Shown: positions 1 to 8,937, counted from the stretch's first letter. The stretch: DNA of 64,000 nt from Oligosphaera ethanolica (GCF_030814695.1 NZ_JAUSVL010000001.1:3632227-3696226), one strand, 5' to 3'. Notes: generated by a model from the sequence alone, not told the origin. Translations and numbers: made by a program.

Positions 1-494
1 TGGACCAACACCGCGACGCGCTGGACGGCACGAAGACCGTGTTTGAGGAGATCAGCGGCGGCAACGAGGAGCTGCAGCTGGGCGATCGCCGCATCAATGC
101 GCGGGCGTATCTGTCGCGCTTCAACTTCCGCGGGCCGCAGCAGCAAAAGCTGGTCGGGCAGCTGTCGGGCGGCGAGCGCAACCGGGTGCATCTGGCCAAG
201 CTCCTGCGCTCAGGCGGCAATCTGTTGCTGCTGGACGAGCCGACGAACGACCTCGATGTCAACACCATGCGAGTGCTGGAAGAGGCGCTTATTGAATTTC
301 CGGGCTGCGCGATGGTCATCAGCCACGATCGCTTTTTCCTCAACCGCATTTGCACCCATCTGCTGATTTTCACTGGCGATGGCAAGCTCAGCTGGTTCGA
401 GGGCAACTTCGAGTCCTACGAGGAACGCGTGTTGGCGCAAGATGGCGAACGGCTGTTGCATCGCCGCAGCCGCTACCGGGCATTGCCGCTCTAA
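1..494 (+). CDS. ettA: EttA-type ABC-F translation factor, C-terminal part
   Basis: This is the C-terminal part of an ABC-F ATPase; the gene begins upstream of the window and the reading frame (phase starting at base 3) is open to the edge. The visible part opens with [20 protein letters not shown], which matches EttA closely. It then shows the ABC signature [15 protein letters not shown], Walker [13 protein letters not shown] and the switch histidine in [13 protein letters not shown] proteins of this kind bind the ribosomal E site and couple the ATP/ADP ratio to the first steps of elongation; they have no membrane domain. The tail after the second ATPase domain is short and ends in RYRALPL, comparable to the basic tail of other EttA proteins. 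EttA is preferred over Uup because of the EEISGG segment and the lack of a long coiled-coil tail. Confidence 0.9.
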   Translation, partial: DQHRDALDGTKTVFEEISGGNEELQLGDRRINARAYLSRFNFRGPQQQKLVGQLSGGERNRVHLAKLLRSGGNLLLLDEPTNDLDVNTMRVLEEALIEFPGCAMVISHDRFFLNRICTHLLIFTGDGKLSWFEGNFESYEERVLAQDGERLLHRRSRYRALPL

Positions 495-522
495 TGGCGG
501 GGACGGGCGCCGTCGTTTGAGT

Positions 523-568
523 ACAAAGCCGCGCGTTGGCATGACGAGCATGCCGCGCGCGGCTTTGT
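523..568. terminator. Hairpin between the convergent ettA and potC genes
   Basis: A perfect 13-bp inverted repeat (523-535 pairing with 556-568, ACAAAGCCGCGCG) lies exactly between two converging genes. There is no clear T tract on either side, so a bidirectional terminator role is inferred from position and stem strength only. Confidence 0.5.
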
Positions 569-574
569 CGTTGT

Positions 575-1360
575 TCAGTCTTCCGCGGGGCGGTTGTGGC
601 GGCTGATGATTTGGTAGGCGAGGATGGCTAGGAAGGTGATGGCCAGGAGGATGGTGGACAGGGCATTGATCAGCGGCATGGACCCGCGCTTGATCATGCT
701 GTAGATGTGGATGGGCAGGGTGGTGGAACCCGGGCCGGCGACGAAGAAGGAGATGACGAAGTCGTCAATGGACAGGGTGAAGGCCAGCAGCGCGCCGGCC
801 ATGATGCCTGGGAAGATCACGGGGATGAGGATGCTCCAGGTCGTGGTCCAGGAATTGGCGCCCAGATCGCGGGCGGCTTCGATGATGGTGACGTCGAAAT
901 CTTGCAGGCGCGATAGCACGGCCATGGCTACATAGCTGATGCAGAAGGTGATGTGCGCCAGGATGACGGTGGTCAGGCCGAGATTGACCTTCAAGGCGAC
1001 GAAAAAGAGCAGCATGCTGATGCCTAGCAGGATCTCTGGGACGACCAGCGGCGTGTAGACCAAGAAGTAATGGGCGTTCTGGAGGCGGCCGCGGTAGCGG
1101 TGGAGGGCGATGGCGGCGGTCGTGCCGATAATTGTCGAGGCCGCCGTGGCAATGACGGCGACGACGAGGGTGTTGCGCAGGGCGTGCCAGATCTCACGGG
1201 CGCTGAAGAGCTGCTCGTACCACTTGAGGGTGAAGCCGCCCCAGGAGCCGCCGGTGCGCGACGCATTGAAGGAGTTGATCACCAGCAGGATGATCGGCAG
1301 ATAAAAGAACAGCAGGGTGCCCAAGGTCAGCAGGCCCGGCAGTTTGCTTTGCTTGATCAT
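575..1360 (-). CDS. potC: Spermidine/putrescine-type ABC transporter permease PotC
   Basis: The product is a 261-residue inner membrane permease of the polyamine/iron/2-aminoethylphosphonate type (binding-protein-dependent transport family). The chosen start gives MIKQSKLPGLL followed by a first membrane helix (LGTLLFFYLPIILLVINSF). The EAA loop is visible as EAARDLGANSWTTTWSILIP, the contact site for the ATPase PotA, followed by IDDFVISFF, typical of PotC. Its start codon overlaps the potB stop (TGATG at 1358-1362), so the two are translationally coupled. The frame is open far upstream inside potB, but that extension is an out-of-frame shadow. It is the last gene of the operon; no potD follows, as ettA converges here. 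Confidence 0.9.
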   Translation of the reverse strand: MIKQSKLPGLLTLGTLLFFYLPIILLVINSFNASRTGGSWGGFTLKWYEQLFSAREIWHALRNTLVVAVIATAASTIIGTTAAIALHRYRGRLQNAHYFLVYTPLVVPEILLGISMLLFFVALKVNLGLTTVILAHITFCISYVAMAVLSRLQDFDVTIIEAARDLGANSWTTTWSILIPVIFPGIMAGALLAFTLSIDDFVISFFVAGPGSTTLPIHIYSMIKRGSMPLINALSTILLAITFLAILAYQIISRHNRPAED

Positions 1361-2238
1361 CAGACGACCTCCTTGGCGGGGGTGGGGCCGCTGTCGGCGC
1401 TTTTTTTGATGCGGAGGAAGTAAATGAGGGGGATGATCATGACCAGGGTGAGCACCGCCGCCAGCGCGCTGGCGGCCGGTAGATTGCGGTCCACGAAGGT
1501 CCGCTGGGCAATGACGTTGCCGATCATCTGTGAGCCGATGCCACCGACGACGTCGGGAATGACATAGCTGCCGATGCTGGGAATGAGCACCATCAGGCAG
1601 GCCGAGAGGAGGCCGTTGTAGATGCCGGGGATGAAGACGCTGAAGAAGGCGCGTAGGCGGCCGGCGCCGAGGTCCATGGCGGCTTCGATCAGCGAGAAGT
1701 CGAATTTTTCGGCGGCGGCGTAGAGGGGCAGGATGGCGAAGGGTAGTTCGGTGTAAACCATCACCAGCAGGACGGCCTCGGGGCGGTAGAGCAGCAGGGT
1801 GCCTGGCGAGGCCAGGTGGCAGAAGACCAGGATGCTCTTGAGGATGCCGTCGGGATGCAGCACGGCCTTCCAGGCGAAGATGCGGATGAGGAAGCTGGTC
1901 CAGAAGGGAATGATGGTGAGGAAGAGCACAAGATCGCGCTTCCAGGGTTTGCAGCGCGCGATGTAATAGGCGATGGGAATGGCTACAGCCAGGGTGATGG
2001 TGGTCGTGACCGCGCTGAGCCAGACCGTGCGGAAGATGATCTCCGGGTAGTTGGGATTGCGCAGACTGAACAGGGTGTGCCAGGTCCAGCCATCGGCGAT
2101 GCCGCCGCTGGGGTCGGCCGGCTTGAGGGCGATCGCCAGGATGATCAAGGTGGGCAGCAGAAAAAAGACCAGCAACCACAGCATGGACGGCGCGGTCAAA
2201 CTGCATTCGCCCCAAAAACGACGGCGGGTAGGTGTCAT
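1360..2238 (-). CDS. potB: Spermidine/putrescine-type ABC transporter permease PotB
   Basis: This 292-residue protein is the first permease of the polyamine-type ABC importer. It begins with a short basic segment (MTPTRRRFWGE), then a strong helix (MLWLLVFFLLPTLIILAIAL) and a periplasmic loop. The EAA motif appears as EAAMDLGAGRLRAFFSVFIP. Family length is about 280-300 residues, so it is full length. It is separated from potA by a 227-bp gap holding short degenerate repeats, so potB-potC may depend on readthrough from potA or on their own promoter. PotB/PotC heterodimers form the channel; specificity for polyamine against related cations depends on the missing binding protein and cannot be read here. 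Confidence 0.9.
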   Translation of the reverse strand: MTPTRRRFWGECSLTAPSMLWLLVFFLLPTLIILAIALKPADPSGGIADGWTWHTLFSLRNPNYPEIIFRTVWLSAVTTTITLAVAIPIAYYIARCKPWKRDLVLFLTIIPFWTSFLIRIFAWKAVLHPDGILKSILVFCHLASPGTLLLYRPEAVLLVMVYTELPFAILPLYAAAEKFDFSLIEAAMDLGAGRLRAFFSVFIPGIYNGLLSACLMVLIPSIGSYVIPDVVGGIGSQMIGNVIAQRTFVDRNLPAASALAAVLTLVMIIPLIYFLRIKKSADSGPTPAKEVV

Positions 2239-2250
2239 GTGGGATCCTCA

Positions 2251-2336
2251 ACCACGAATTAACTCAATGTAGAACCACGAATGGGCACGAATAAGAGAGA
2301 ACCACGAATGGGCACGAATGGATACGAATAAGAGAG
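2251..2336. repeat. Short dispersed repeat in the potA-potB gap
   Basis: The unit ACCACGAATGGGCACGAAT occurs twice (about 2273 and 2301), with a partial copy at 2251 and AATAAGAGAG after each full unit. Similar ATTCGTG..CATTCGTGGT strings are common as intergenic clutter in PVC-group genomes. No coding sequence is supported in the 227-bp gap. Confidence 0.6.
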
Positions 2337-2465
2337 TTTTGAAAAAGGGTGGACACCAATGGGGGGAGGATGACCAAAGTGCTTGTCCGTTGTCGGCTCG
2401 CTTCTGGAAGGTGACGATGCCTCGTTGATGTTCGGCTCGCTTCAGGGTCGGGATGAGGCTTGTCC

Positions 2466-3695
2466 TTATATGGGTTCGCCAGTAGTGTCGTTGGTGTCGA
2501 CCTGGGCGGAGTCGGTGGACTCGTCATCCTTGTCGCTGTCGTCATTTTCGCCGACGCTTTGGGGCGGCATTTCGAGCAGTTCTTCGTCTTTTTCACTGTA
2601 GCGTTCGAGCATGAAGCCGTCATCGGCAAACCACGAGATGAAGACCTGGTCGCGCCATTGGATGGGCTTTTCGTCCAGCATGAAGCGGGTATGCTGGCGG
2701 GAGATGGATATGCGCCAGTCGTCGCCGATCGACACCCAGTAGCGCGTGTGGTCGCCCTGGTAAATCACGTCCTCGACCACGCCGGGCAACACATTGTACT
2801 TCGGATTCGCCGCCGGCTGCTCCAGCGCTATTTGAAATTTTTCTGGTCTGATACTGAGGTGGACGAGGTCGCCCTTGGCGAGTTTTTTATCGTTGAAGCA
2901 GAGCATGCGCGGGAGTCCTGGCACATCGATGCGGCAATATTCGGCGTCGACGACGTCGCTGATGCGCCCGTCGAAAAAGTTCGTATCGCCGATGAACGCG
3001 GCGACGAAGCTGCTTTTTGGCGCCTCGTAGATTTCGGCGGGGGTGCCGATTTGTTCGACGCGGCCGTTGTTCATGACGGCGATGCGGTCGCTGATGCTCA
3101 TGGCCTCGCCCTGGTCGTGGGTGACGTAGATGAAAGTGATGCCGACTTCATCGTGGATGAGGCTGAGTTCGAGGAGCATACGCTGGCGGAGCTTGAGGTC
3201 GAGAGCGGCGAGGGGCTCGTCCAGCAACAGCACGCTGGGTTTGAGGATGAGTGCGCGGGCGATGGCCGTGCGCTGTTTCTGGCCGCCGCTGATTTGCGCG
3301 GGCTTTTTGTCCGCATGGTCCTGCATTTGGATCAGGGTGAGCATGCGGTCGACCTCGTCGCGAATTTCGGCTTTGGGGCGTTTGGCGACTTTGAGGCCGA
3401 AAGCGATGTTTTCACGCACGGTCATGTGCGGGAACAGCGCGTAGTTCTGGAAGACCGTGTTGACCTTGCGCATGTTGGGGGGCAAGTCGGTGATGTCGCT
3501 ATTGTCCAGGATGATACGGCCTGAGTCCGGCGCTTCAAAGCCCGCCAGCATGCGCAGTAGCGTGGTCTTGCCGCAACCGCTGGGACCGAGGATGGAGAAG
3601 ATCTCGCCGCGCTGGATGGCCAGGGAGACGTTGTCGACCGCGCGCGTCGTTGCAAAAGTCTTCGATATCTCCTTAAACCAGAGAAAATCCTCCAA
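2466..3695 (-). CDS. potA: Spermidine/putrescine import ATP-binding protein PotA
   Basis: The 409-residue ATPase powers the PotBC permease. Walker A is GPSGCGKTT, the signature is ISGGQKQRTAIARAL, Walker B is VLLLDEPLAALD and the H-loop is THDQGEAMSI. The C-terminal third is the TOBE regulatory region usual for PotA/CysA-type subunits; after it comes an acidic tail rich in Asp, Glu and Thr that is longer than in E. coli PotA (378 residues). The start is a TTG at 3695 preceded at proper spacing by AGGGGG on the minus strand. A hairpin with a T run lies about 90 bp upstream and could attenuate the operon. The gene leads potA-potB-potC. Confidence 0.92.
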   Translation of the reverse strand: MEDFLWFKEISKTFATTRAVDNVSLAIQRGEIFSILGPSGCGKTTLLRMLAGFEAPDSGRIILDNSDITDLPPNMRKVNTVFQNYALFPHMTVRENIAFGLKVAKRPKAEIRDEVDRMLTLIQMQDHADKKPAQISGGQKQRTAIARALILKPSVLLLDEPLAALDLKLRQRMLLELSLIHDEVGITFIYVTHDQGEAMSISDRIAVMNNGRVEQIGTPAEIYEAPKSSFVAAFIGDTNFFDGRISDVVDAEYCRIDVPGLPRMLCFNDKKLAKGDLVHLSIRPEKFQIALEQPAANPKYNVLPGVVEDVIYQGDHTRYWVSIGDDWRISISRQHTRFMLDEKPIQWRDQVFISWFADDGFMLERYSEKDEELLEMPPQSVGENDDSDKDDESTDSAQVDTNDTTGEPI

Positions 3696-3785
3696 TTTAC
3701 GGTCCCCCTATGCCAATCGCAGAGTGGCGGTTTGTGGTCAGCTTGCAGTGCAGGGAGGCGGGAAGGTGGGGAACCCGCATCCACA

Positions 3786-3830
3786 TAAAAAAAGAATCAT
3801 TTCAGGCGACGCTCTCACGCCCTGAAATGA
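3786..3830 (-). terminator. Rho-independent terminator-like hairpin upstream of potA
   Basis: Read on the minus strand, a 10-bp stem TCATTTCAGG / CCTGAAATGA (3821-3830 and 3797-3806) is followed by TTC and seven T. It lies upstream of potA, reading toward it, so it either ends a transcript from the repeat spacer or serves as a leader attenuator of the pot operon. No competing antiterminator stem was worked out. Confidence 0.55.
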
Positions 3831-3930
3831 CGGCGAGAAATATAATCCCCCTGCCGCGTTCCCGCCACCGCCGCAAGAAGGAGGCGATGGATTTGCCGCA
3901 ATCGGTCAGTGTACACCCCGGCGCTTCGCT

Positions 3931-4214
3931 GGGACAATTTGCAGGAAACCCACGGCCAGTCGCCACCCAGCCATTACACATAGGTGGCTAACCAGGCAGC
4001 GGATTTCATAGGAGCAATGCTCTTCACATAGCATGCGGCAATCGCCGGCCATGAGTTGATTGGTAACCATGCACAAGATCATTCGCCGAGGTTTTGAGCA
4101 CCGAAGGTGCTTCTGCCGCTTCGCGGCGGAAATGCACGACGAGAAAAGGCTGCTTGGTTGAAACAACAAGTGCCATGGATACCGTTAAATGCAGAGCATC
4201 GGTTTCATAGGAGT
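3931..4214 (+). repeat. Dispersed repeat R1, longest copy
   Basis: The block 3931-4110 (from GGGACAATTTGCAGGAAACC to GAGCACCGAAGGTGC) recurs at 10998-11186 with point changes and small indels. The adjoining block 4115-4214 (GCCGCTTCGCGGCGGAAATG onward) recurs at 20353-20446. The family is therefore modular. It contains no open frame of its own and no recognised transposase. Bases 3696-3930 hold only the potA leader and hairpin. Confidence 0.75.
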
Positions 4215-4274
4215 GATTGAGAAATAGCCGGCTGCCAGTGTCGCCTCTTGACTGGCGGGACACTGGGCGTTTTC

Positions 4275-4643
4275 ATGGACACCATGGACGCTATGGACAC
4301 CATGGACGCTATGGACACCATGGACGCTATGGACACCATGGACGCTATGGACACCATGGACGCTATGGACACCATGGACACCATGGACGCTATGGACACC
4401 ATGGACGCTATGGACACCATGGACGCTATGGACACCATGGACACCATGGACACCATGGACACCATGGACGCTATGGACACCATGGACGCCATGGACACCA
4501 TGGACGCTATGGACACCATGGACACCATGGACGCTATGGATACCATGCACGCTATGGACACCATGGACGCTATGGATACCATGGACGCTATGGATACCAT
4601 GCACGCTATGGACACCATGGACACCATGGACGCTATGGATACC
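4275..4643. repeat. 9-bp minisatellite, about 41 units
   Basis: About 369 bp of ATGGACACC and ATGGACGCT nonamers follow each other, mostly alternating as an 18-bp unit, with a few ATGGATACC and ATGCACGCT variants toward the right end. Because the period is a multiple of three, several frames stay open on both strands, giving artificial MDTMDA or GYGHHGR proteins. None has a convincing ribosome binding site, so it is called non-coding. Confidence 0.9.
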
Positions 4644-4660
4644 GCCGGTCAGTCCCCGGC

Positions 4661-4829
4661 GTCCAAGCAGTCCACAACCGGTCCTCTGAGTCCAAGGCGT
4701 CCTTCCCCATGGTCCAGAAAGTCCCCACGGTCCAATTCATGGGACCATGCCTCATGAGTCCGTGAGTCCTCGTCCCAGTGCGCGCAGTCGCCAAGTCGTC
4801 CCCATGGTCCCAGTTGTCCTCTGAGATCG
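4661..4829. repeat. Degenerate GTCC-spaced sequence after the minisatellite
   Basis: Immediately right of the array, GTCC recurs roughly every 9-13 bases (GTCCCCGGC, GTCCAAGCA, GTCCACAACC, GTCCTCTGA, GTCCAAGGC and so on). This looks like an older, mutated array on the opposite strand sense (GTCC is the complement of GGAC). No gene is visible here; 4830-4984 is the secG leader, with a possible TATATT -10 box at 4908. Confidence 0.5.
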
Positions 4830-4984
4830 GCCATTCTCAATCACTCACTGATTACGGTAAGCAGTAGTTTGGGTGGTGCTGTTGTTTGCTTTGCGGCGAT
4901 TAGCCTTTATATTCTGACGCTTTATTTACGGGCGCAAGCATCACCTGAAGCCACCATGAATAAGATAGCCGGGAGTCACTGAGC

Positions 4985-5443
4985 ATGATGTCGACCATTT
5001 TGAATGTATTGCTGAGCATTGTATCCATTGTTAGCGCCTTTTTGCTGATAGGTATCATTTTGATTCAGCAGAGCAAGAGTGGCGGCGGTCTTGGCGCGGT
5101 TAGCGGCGGCATGACTGAGTCAATGTTCGGGGCTTCTGCCGGCAATGTCCTTACCAAGGCTACGACGTGGATTGCGGCGATATTCCTAGTGTCAACGCTG
5201 TTTCTGGCAACGGTGATCGGCCGTCTGCGCGATGACACCAGCGCCGCCGAACTCATTCCGCAGGCAGCGACGATTGACACGACCAGCGTGCCCGCTGCCG
5301 CCGCTGCCGAAAAGGTAGACGCCGCTGCCGAAAAGGTAGACGCCGCTGCCGAGAAGACGGAAACCGCTGCTCCTGCTCCTGCTGCTCCTGCTGCTCCTGC
5401 TGCTCCTGCTGCTCCTGCTGCTCCGGCTGCTCCGGCTGAGTAA
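4985..5443 (+). CDS. secG: Preprotein translocase subunit SecG
   Basis: SecG is the small accessory subunit of the SecYEG channel. Two membrane helices are clear: residues about 4-26 (ILNVLLSIVSIVSAFLLIGI) and 58-78 (TTWIAAIFLVSTLFLATVIG). Between them sits the family loop IQQSKSGGGLGAVSGG and an FGASAGNVLTKAT segment. The 151-residue length exceeds the usual 75-110 because of a low-complexity tail: three AAEK repeats, then a run of Ala-Pro units from CTGCTCCTG codon repeats. GGGAG lies just upstream of two adjacent ATG codons (4985 and 4988). The gene appears monocistronic with a terminator at 5510. Confidence 0.93.
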   Translation: MMSTILNVLLSIVSIVSAFLLIGIILIQQSKSGGGLGAVSGGMTESMFGASAGNVLTKATTWIAAIFLVSTLFLATVIGRLRDDTSAAELIPQAATIDTTSVPAAAAAEKVDAAAEKVDAAAEKTETAAPAPAAPAAPAAPAAPAAPAAPAE

Positions 5444-5509
5444 AACAGCGTTATCATTTTCGGCTGCCTTGTCGGTTTCTTTGGTTGCCGGGATGTTTTA
5501 GCTATAAAA

Positions 5510-5547
5510 AACAAGGCGATCCGCGTGGGTCGCCTTGTTTTTTTTTA
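5510..5547 (+). terminator. Rho-independent terminator after secG
   Basis: The stem ACAAGGCGA / TCGCCTTGT around a short loop is followed by a run of T from 5537. It ends the secG transcript. Confidence 0.88.
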
Positions 5548-5624
5548 TTCCGGTGACACCTTTAGACCGGCGACGTCTTTCAAGCCATCACTGGCCCCAG
5601 TTCGGTACGTGGAGAAATCATGCG

Positions 5625-5894
5625 ATGATATGCAAAAAGACGACGATCCAGAATGCCTACGGGATTCATTGTCGGCCTTCTGGGATCATATCACAAGCAG
5701 TCAGGGGATATCAGGGCAGGATAATTGTGCGGGGGCCGGATGGTAGTGAAGCGTCTCCTGAAAGTGTTTTATCCTTGCTGAGTTTGGCATTGGCCAATGG
5801 TGACGACGTTGAGATAGCCGTTGAAGGACCTGACGAAGAGCAGAAGTGCGACGAACTGCTGGCGTTGTTCAGCAAGAACTACGACTTCCGGTGA
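5625..5894 (+). CDS. HPr-like phosphocarrier protein
   Basis: This 89-residue protein matches HPr. The active-site region reads NAYGIHCRPSGII, where the histidine before the C-R-P is the phosphorylation site equivalent to His15. The length is normal for HPr (85-90). The later part (EASPESVLSLLSLALANGDDVEIAVEGPDEE) matches the segment holding the regulatory serine in Gram-positive HPr and the helix after it. ATG at 5625 is chosen because GGAG lies at 5611; the longer open frame runs back into the secG terminator. No enzyme I or other PTS gene is in the window, so transport versus regulatory function is open. It lies 62 bp ahead of the rhamnosidase gene and may be cotranscribed. Confidence 0.85.
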   Translation: MICKKTTIQNAYGIHCRPSGIISQAVRGYQGRIIVRGPDGSEASPESVLSLLSLALANGDDVEIAVEGPDEEQKCDELLALFSKNYDFR

Positions 5895-5956
5895 TGGCCT
5901 GTCTTGCCAGCGGGTGGTCATGAATGCAGCGGGTTGTTTTTTGGCAAGGAGGAACT

Positions 5957-8896
5957 ATGCCCCAGAGTCAGATACTTCCGGAACAAATCAGCGGGAAGTG
6001 GATATGGCTGAATGGGCCTGAGCAGGCCGGCGGTGCGCATGTCTTCTTCCGGCGTAATCTGCCTTTGTACGAAACCCCTGGTCTGGCCGAACTGTGGGTG
6101 GCCGCCCATGCGTATTACCAGGTTTTTGTGAACGGTCGTTTCTGTGCTAGCGGGCCGACGCCGCATCCGCGCGCGGAACGGGCGGCCTATGCCAAGCACG
6201 TGGATATCAGCCACTTGCTGGAAGTGGGTACCAACCACATCGCCGTGCATGTCTTCAATCCGCACCTGCCACTGGCGGGAATGTGCCAGGCGCCGGACGG
6301 GCTGTGGCTGCAACTGGATATTGATGGCGAGCCGACGCTGTGGACGGATGAGAAGTGGCTCTGTCACCGGGCCATCTGCTTCCCGGATACGGGCTTGCGG
6401 GTATCATCGGTCGATGTCTTTTGCGAGCACTTGGACTTTCGGCTTTATCCCTTCGATTGGTCAACGCGGGAAAAGTGGGGCCCGACCAGTCAGGACGGGC
6501 AGGGCACCGTTCAGGGCATGGATCCCGCAAGCAATCTGAACCGCACGGCCTGGCAGACACCGAACATCATGTACGCGCCAGACTTCCAGTTCGGCGCCCT
6601 GGATTCGGACAACAGTGTGCAGCGGATTTTGGATTCCAATCCGTACACCGCCATTGCGGACATTGGCACCTACCAGCAGCGCAAGGAGGCCCTGTGGATC
6701 AGTTATGGCGCGGCGCCTGGACGGCAGCGGGCGGGCGTCTATGCCGCTGAAACTTACGTGTATTGCCCGCCGGGTGACCAGCAGGTCGGCTATTGCATCT
6801 GCGATGAGCCCTACCGGCTTTATATCAACGACGTTCTGATCAGCGAGCAGGCGGTGCCGCCGCCGCCCATTCGTTGCAGCAGCCGCCGCGTGGCCATTGA
6901 GCCCCTGCGGCCGCAGGATCTCGTCAACCAGGAATTCGAGGCCGTGCTCAAGCCCGGCTGGAACCACATCGTTATTGCGCAGGAAACCCTCACCGAAAAC
7001 AGCGGTGTTCTCATTTTGTGGCCGGATCTGCCCGTGGGCGCCCTGGCGGTCTTCCAGAAGCCGGACTTCAGTTCCACGCCGGGCTGGAGCGTCACCGGGC
7101 CGCTGCGCACGCCGTTGAGTCTCTTCCACCCCGGCTTTCCCTTCGACCAGCTCACCAAAACGAATTTCAACCCGGGGGAAACGTGGCCGCAGGACATCAG
7201 CGCCTTCTACTTGAGTTGCGTGTACGAACCATCGCCGGGGAAACCGGCCAGCGCGCTCAATCTGCCTTACAAGATGAAGGAAAAAGACTACCTCATTTTT
7301 GATTTTGGGCAGACCATCCTAGCTTATCCCTGCTTGAAGGCCATCGGCAATGACGGGGACATTCTTGACGTCATCTGCGGCGAACATTACTTGAACGACG
7401 AAGTGATCGCCTATGAAAACCGCCAGCGCCGGAATACCAGCACCCTGACCTTTGCCACCGGCTATCCCTGTGAGTGGATATCCAGTGTACCCAAAGGCTT
7501 CCGTTACATCATGGTGGTGGCCAGGCGGGTCAAACAGCGCATCACGCTGGTGCAACTTGGGTCGTGGATGCCGGCCATTGAACCGCTCTCACAGGGCTCT
7601 TTTGACTCGCCGGACAAGACTCTCAACGCGATTTGGCAAGTCGGCTGCAACACCCTGGCGACGACTATCCAAGGAGTGTACATCGATTCCCCCACCAAGG
7701 ACCAGACGCAGTGCATACCGGATGCGATGATCCAGTCATGGGCGGGCTACTACGCCTATGGCATTGCCGATCAAGCCGCGCAGGCTCTCGAGTCTTTTGC
7801 CCATACGCAGCTGGAAACGGGCGAATTCAACGCTCTGAGCCCTTCCGGGCTTTTCCAGGCCGTGCCAGATTACTCGCTGCTTTGGCCGGTGTGGCTGTAC
7901 CGCCATATCATGTACACCGGCGACACGGCTTTTCTCAAGAAGATGATGCCGGTGTTGGCCAATCTCTTGGCGTATTATGACCGGATGGCCGAGTATCCTG
8001 ATGGCCCGCTGGGCGACATGCACGACTATCTTGGCACCTACTGTTTCCTTGACCACGGCGTCATTGACCGCGAGGGCATCTGCACTGGCCTCAACGCGAT
8101 CTACTGCCGGGCGCTGTTCTGCGCGTCATGGCTGGCGGCGCAGGCCGAACTGCCGGATCAGGCGCAGATTTACAAACACCGCGTCGCCAAGGTATCCCAG
8201 GAGATTCATGAGCTGACTTGGGTGCCTGATGACGGCCTCTACGCCGATGGCTTCCATGACGGCGCCGTATCGCCGTACAAGTCCTGGCAGAGCAACGTTC
8301 TGGCCATCTACGGCGGCATTGCCCAGCCGGAACAGTACGAGACCATCTGGCAGCATTTTTTCAGCGACGACGAGCCCTATGAGCTTTTCAGCGCCGGCGA
8401 AGCGAATAACCCCTATTTCAAGCATTTTCTGCTGGAAGCGGCCTTTGCTTTGGGCAAGAACGCATGGGCGATGCGCCTGATCAAGCATTATTGGGGCAAG
8501 ATGGTCGAAGCTGGCGCCACGACCTGGTGGGAGCTCTTTGATCCTGACAACCCGGCGTCAAAACTGCGCATGTGCAGTAAATGCCATGGCTATGGTGTGT
8601 CGCCGAATGTTTTTCTGATCTCGGAGCTGGTGGGCATTCGGCCGGCGGCACCGGGCATGCGCATGGTCTTTTTCAATCCCATGCCGCTAGCAGTGCCGTG
8701 GGTCAAGGCGGGCATACCGACGCCGCACGGCCACATCAATGTCGAGTGGCAGATGCGGGCGGACGGCGTTTTCGAGGCCGCCATTTCGGCGACCTACCCG
8801 CTGGAAGTCATTCCCATCCTCAATCCGAAAATCGCCGAGACGGCCATCCTTTCGGTGAGCGAAAAAGTGGCCATCCTGGCTCAGGACGAAAGCTGA
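5957..8896 (+). CDS. GH78-type alpha-L-rhamnosidase-like glycoside hydrolase
   Basis: The 979-residue protein has the layout of bacterial GH78 enzymes: N-terminal beta-sandwich domains (KWIWLNGPEQAGGAHVFFRR, then VFVNGRFCASGP), a further beta domain, and an (alpha/alpha)6 barrel beginning near residue 560. The barrel shows DSPTKDQTQCIPDAMIQSWAG, corresponding to the conserved DCPQR-E-R..W.GD region with acidic catalytic residues, and later TTWWELFDPDNPASK. The N-terminal motif is diverged from characterised rhamnosidases, so another alpha-linked deoxysugar is possible. No signal peptide is seen, suggesting a cytoplasmic enzyme acting on imported oligosaccharides. AGGAGG sits four bases before ATG 5957; an earlier in-frame ATG at 5924 lacks one. 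A terminator follows. Confidence 0.82.
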   Translation: MPQSQILPEQISGKWIWLNGPEQAGGAHVFFRRNLPLYETPGLAELWVAAHAYYQVFVNGRFCASGPTPHPRAERAAYAKHVDISHLLEVGTNHIAVHVFNPHLPLAGMCQAPDGLWLQLDIDGEPTLWTDEKWLCHRAICFPDTGLRVSSVDVFCEHLDFRLYPFDWSTREKWGPTSQDGQGTVQGMDPASNLNRTAWQTPNIMYAPDFQFGALDSDNSVQRILDSNPYTAIADIGTYQQRKEALWISYGAAPGRQRAGVYAAETYVYCPPGDQQVGYCICDEPYRLYINDVLISEQAVPPPPIRCSSRRVAIEPLRPQDLVNQEFEAVLKPGWNHIVIAQETLTENSGVLILWPDLPVGALAVFQKPDFSSTPGWSVTGPLRTPLSLFHPGFPFDQLTKTNFNPGETWPQDISAFYLSCVYEPSPGKPASALNLPYKMKEKDYLIFDFGQTILAYPCLKAIGNDGDILDVICGEHYLNDEVIAYENRQRRNTSTLTFATGYPCEWISSVPKGFRYIMVVARRVKQRITLVQLGSWMPAIEPLSQGSFDSPDKTLNAIWQVGCNTLATTIQGVYIDSPTKDQTQCIPDAMIQSWAGYYAYGIADQAAQALESFAHTQLETGEFNALSPSGLFQAVPDYSLLWPVWLYRHIMYTGDTAFLKKMMPVLANLLAYYDRMAEYPDGPLGDMHDYLGTYCFLDHGVIDREGICTGLNAIYCRALFCASWLAAQAELPDQAQIYKHRVAKVSQEIHELTWVPDDGLYADGFHDGAVSPYKSWQSNVLAIYGGIAQPEQYETIWQHFFSDDEPYELFSAGEANNPYFKHFLLEAAFALGKNAWAMRLIKHYWGKMVEAGATTWWELFDPDNPASKLRMCSKCHGYGVSPNVFLISELVGIRPAAPGMRMVFFNPMPLAVPWVKAGIPTPHGHINVEWQMRADGVFEAAISATYPLEVIPILNPKIAETAILSVSEKVAILAQDES

Positions 8897-8937
8897 CCGC
8901 TCGTCCCCCACTGGGGGGCAACAGAGGAAACAACATG

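Noticed and set aside
1361..2251. N-terminal extension of potC
   Set aside because: It is an out-of-frame reading of potB; the real potC start overlaps the potB stop.
2460..3524. Plus-strand frame of about 354 codons
   Set aside because: It is antisense to potA and has no recognisable motif.
4248..4757. Proteins made of MDTMDA or GYGHHGR repeats across the minisatellite
   Set aside because: The 9-bp period leaves several frames open on both strands; no ribosome site, no start context and no non-repeat domain support coding.
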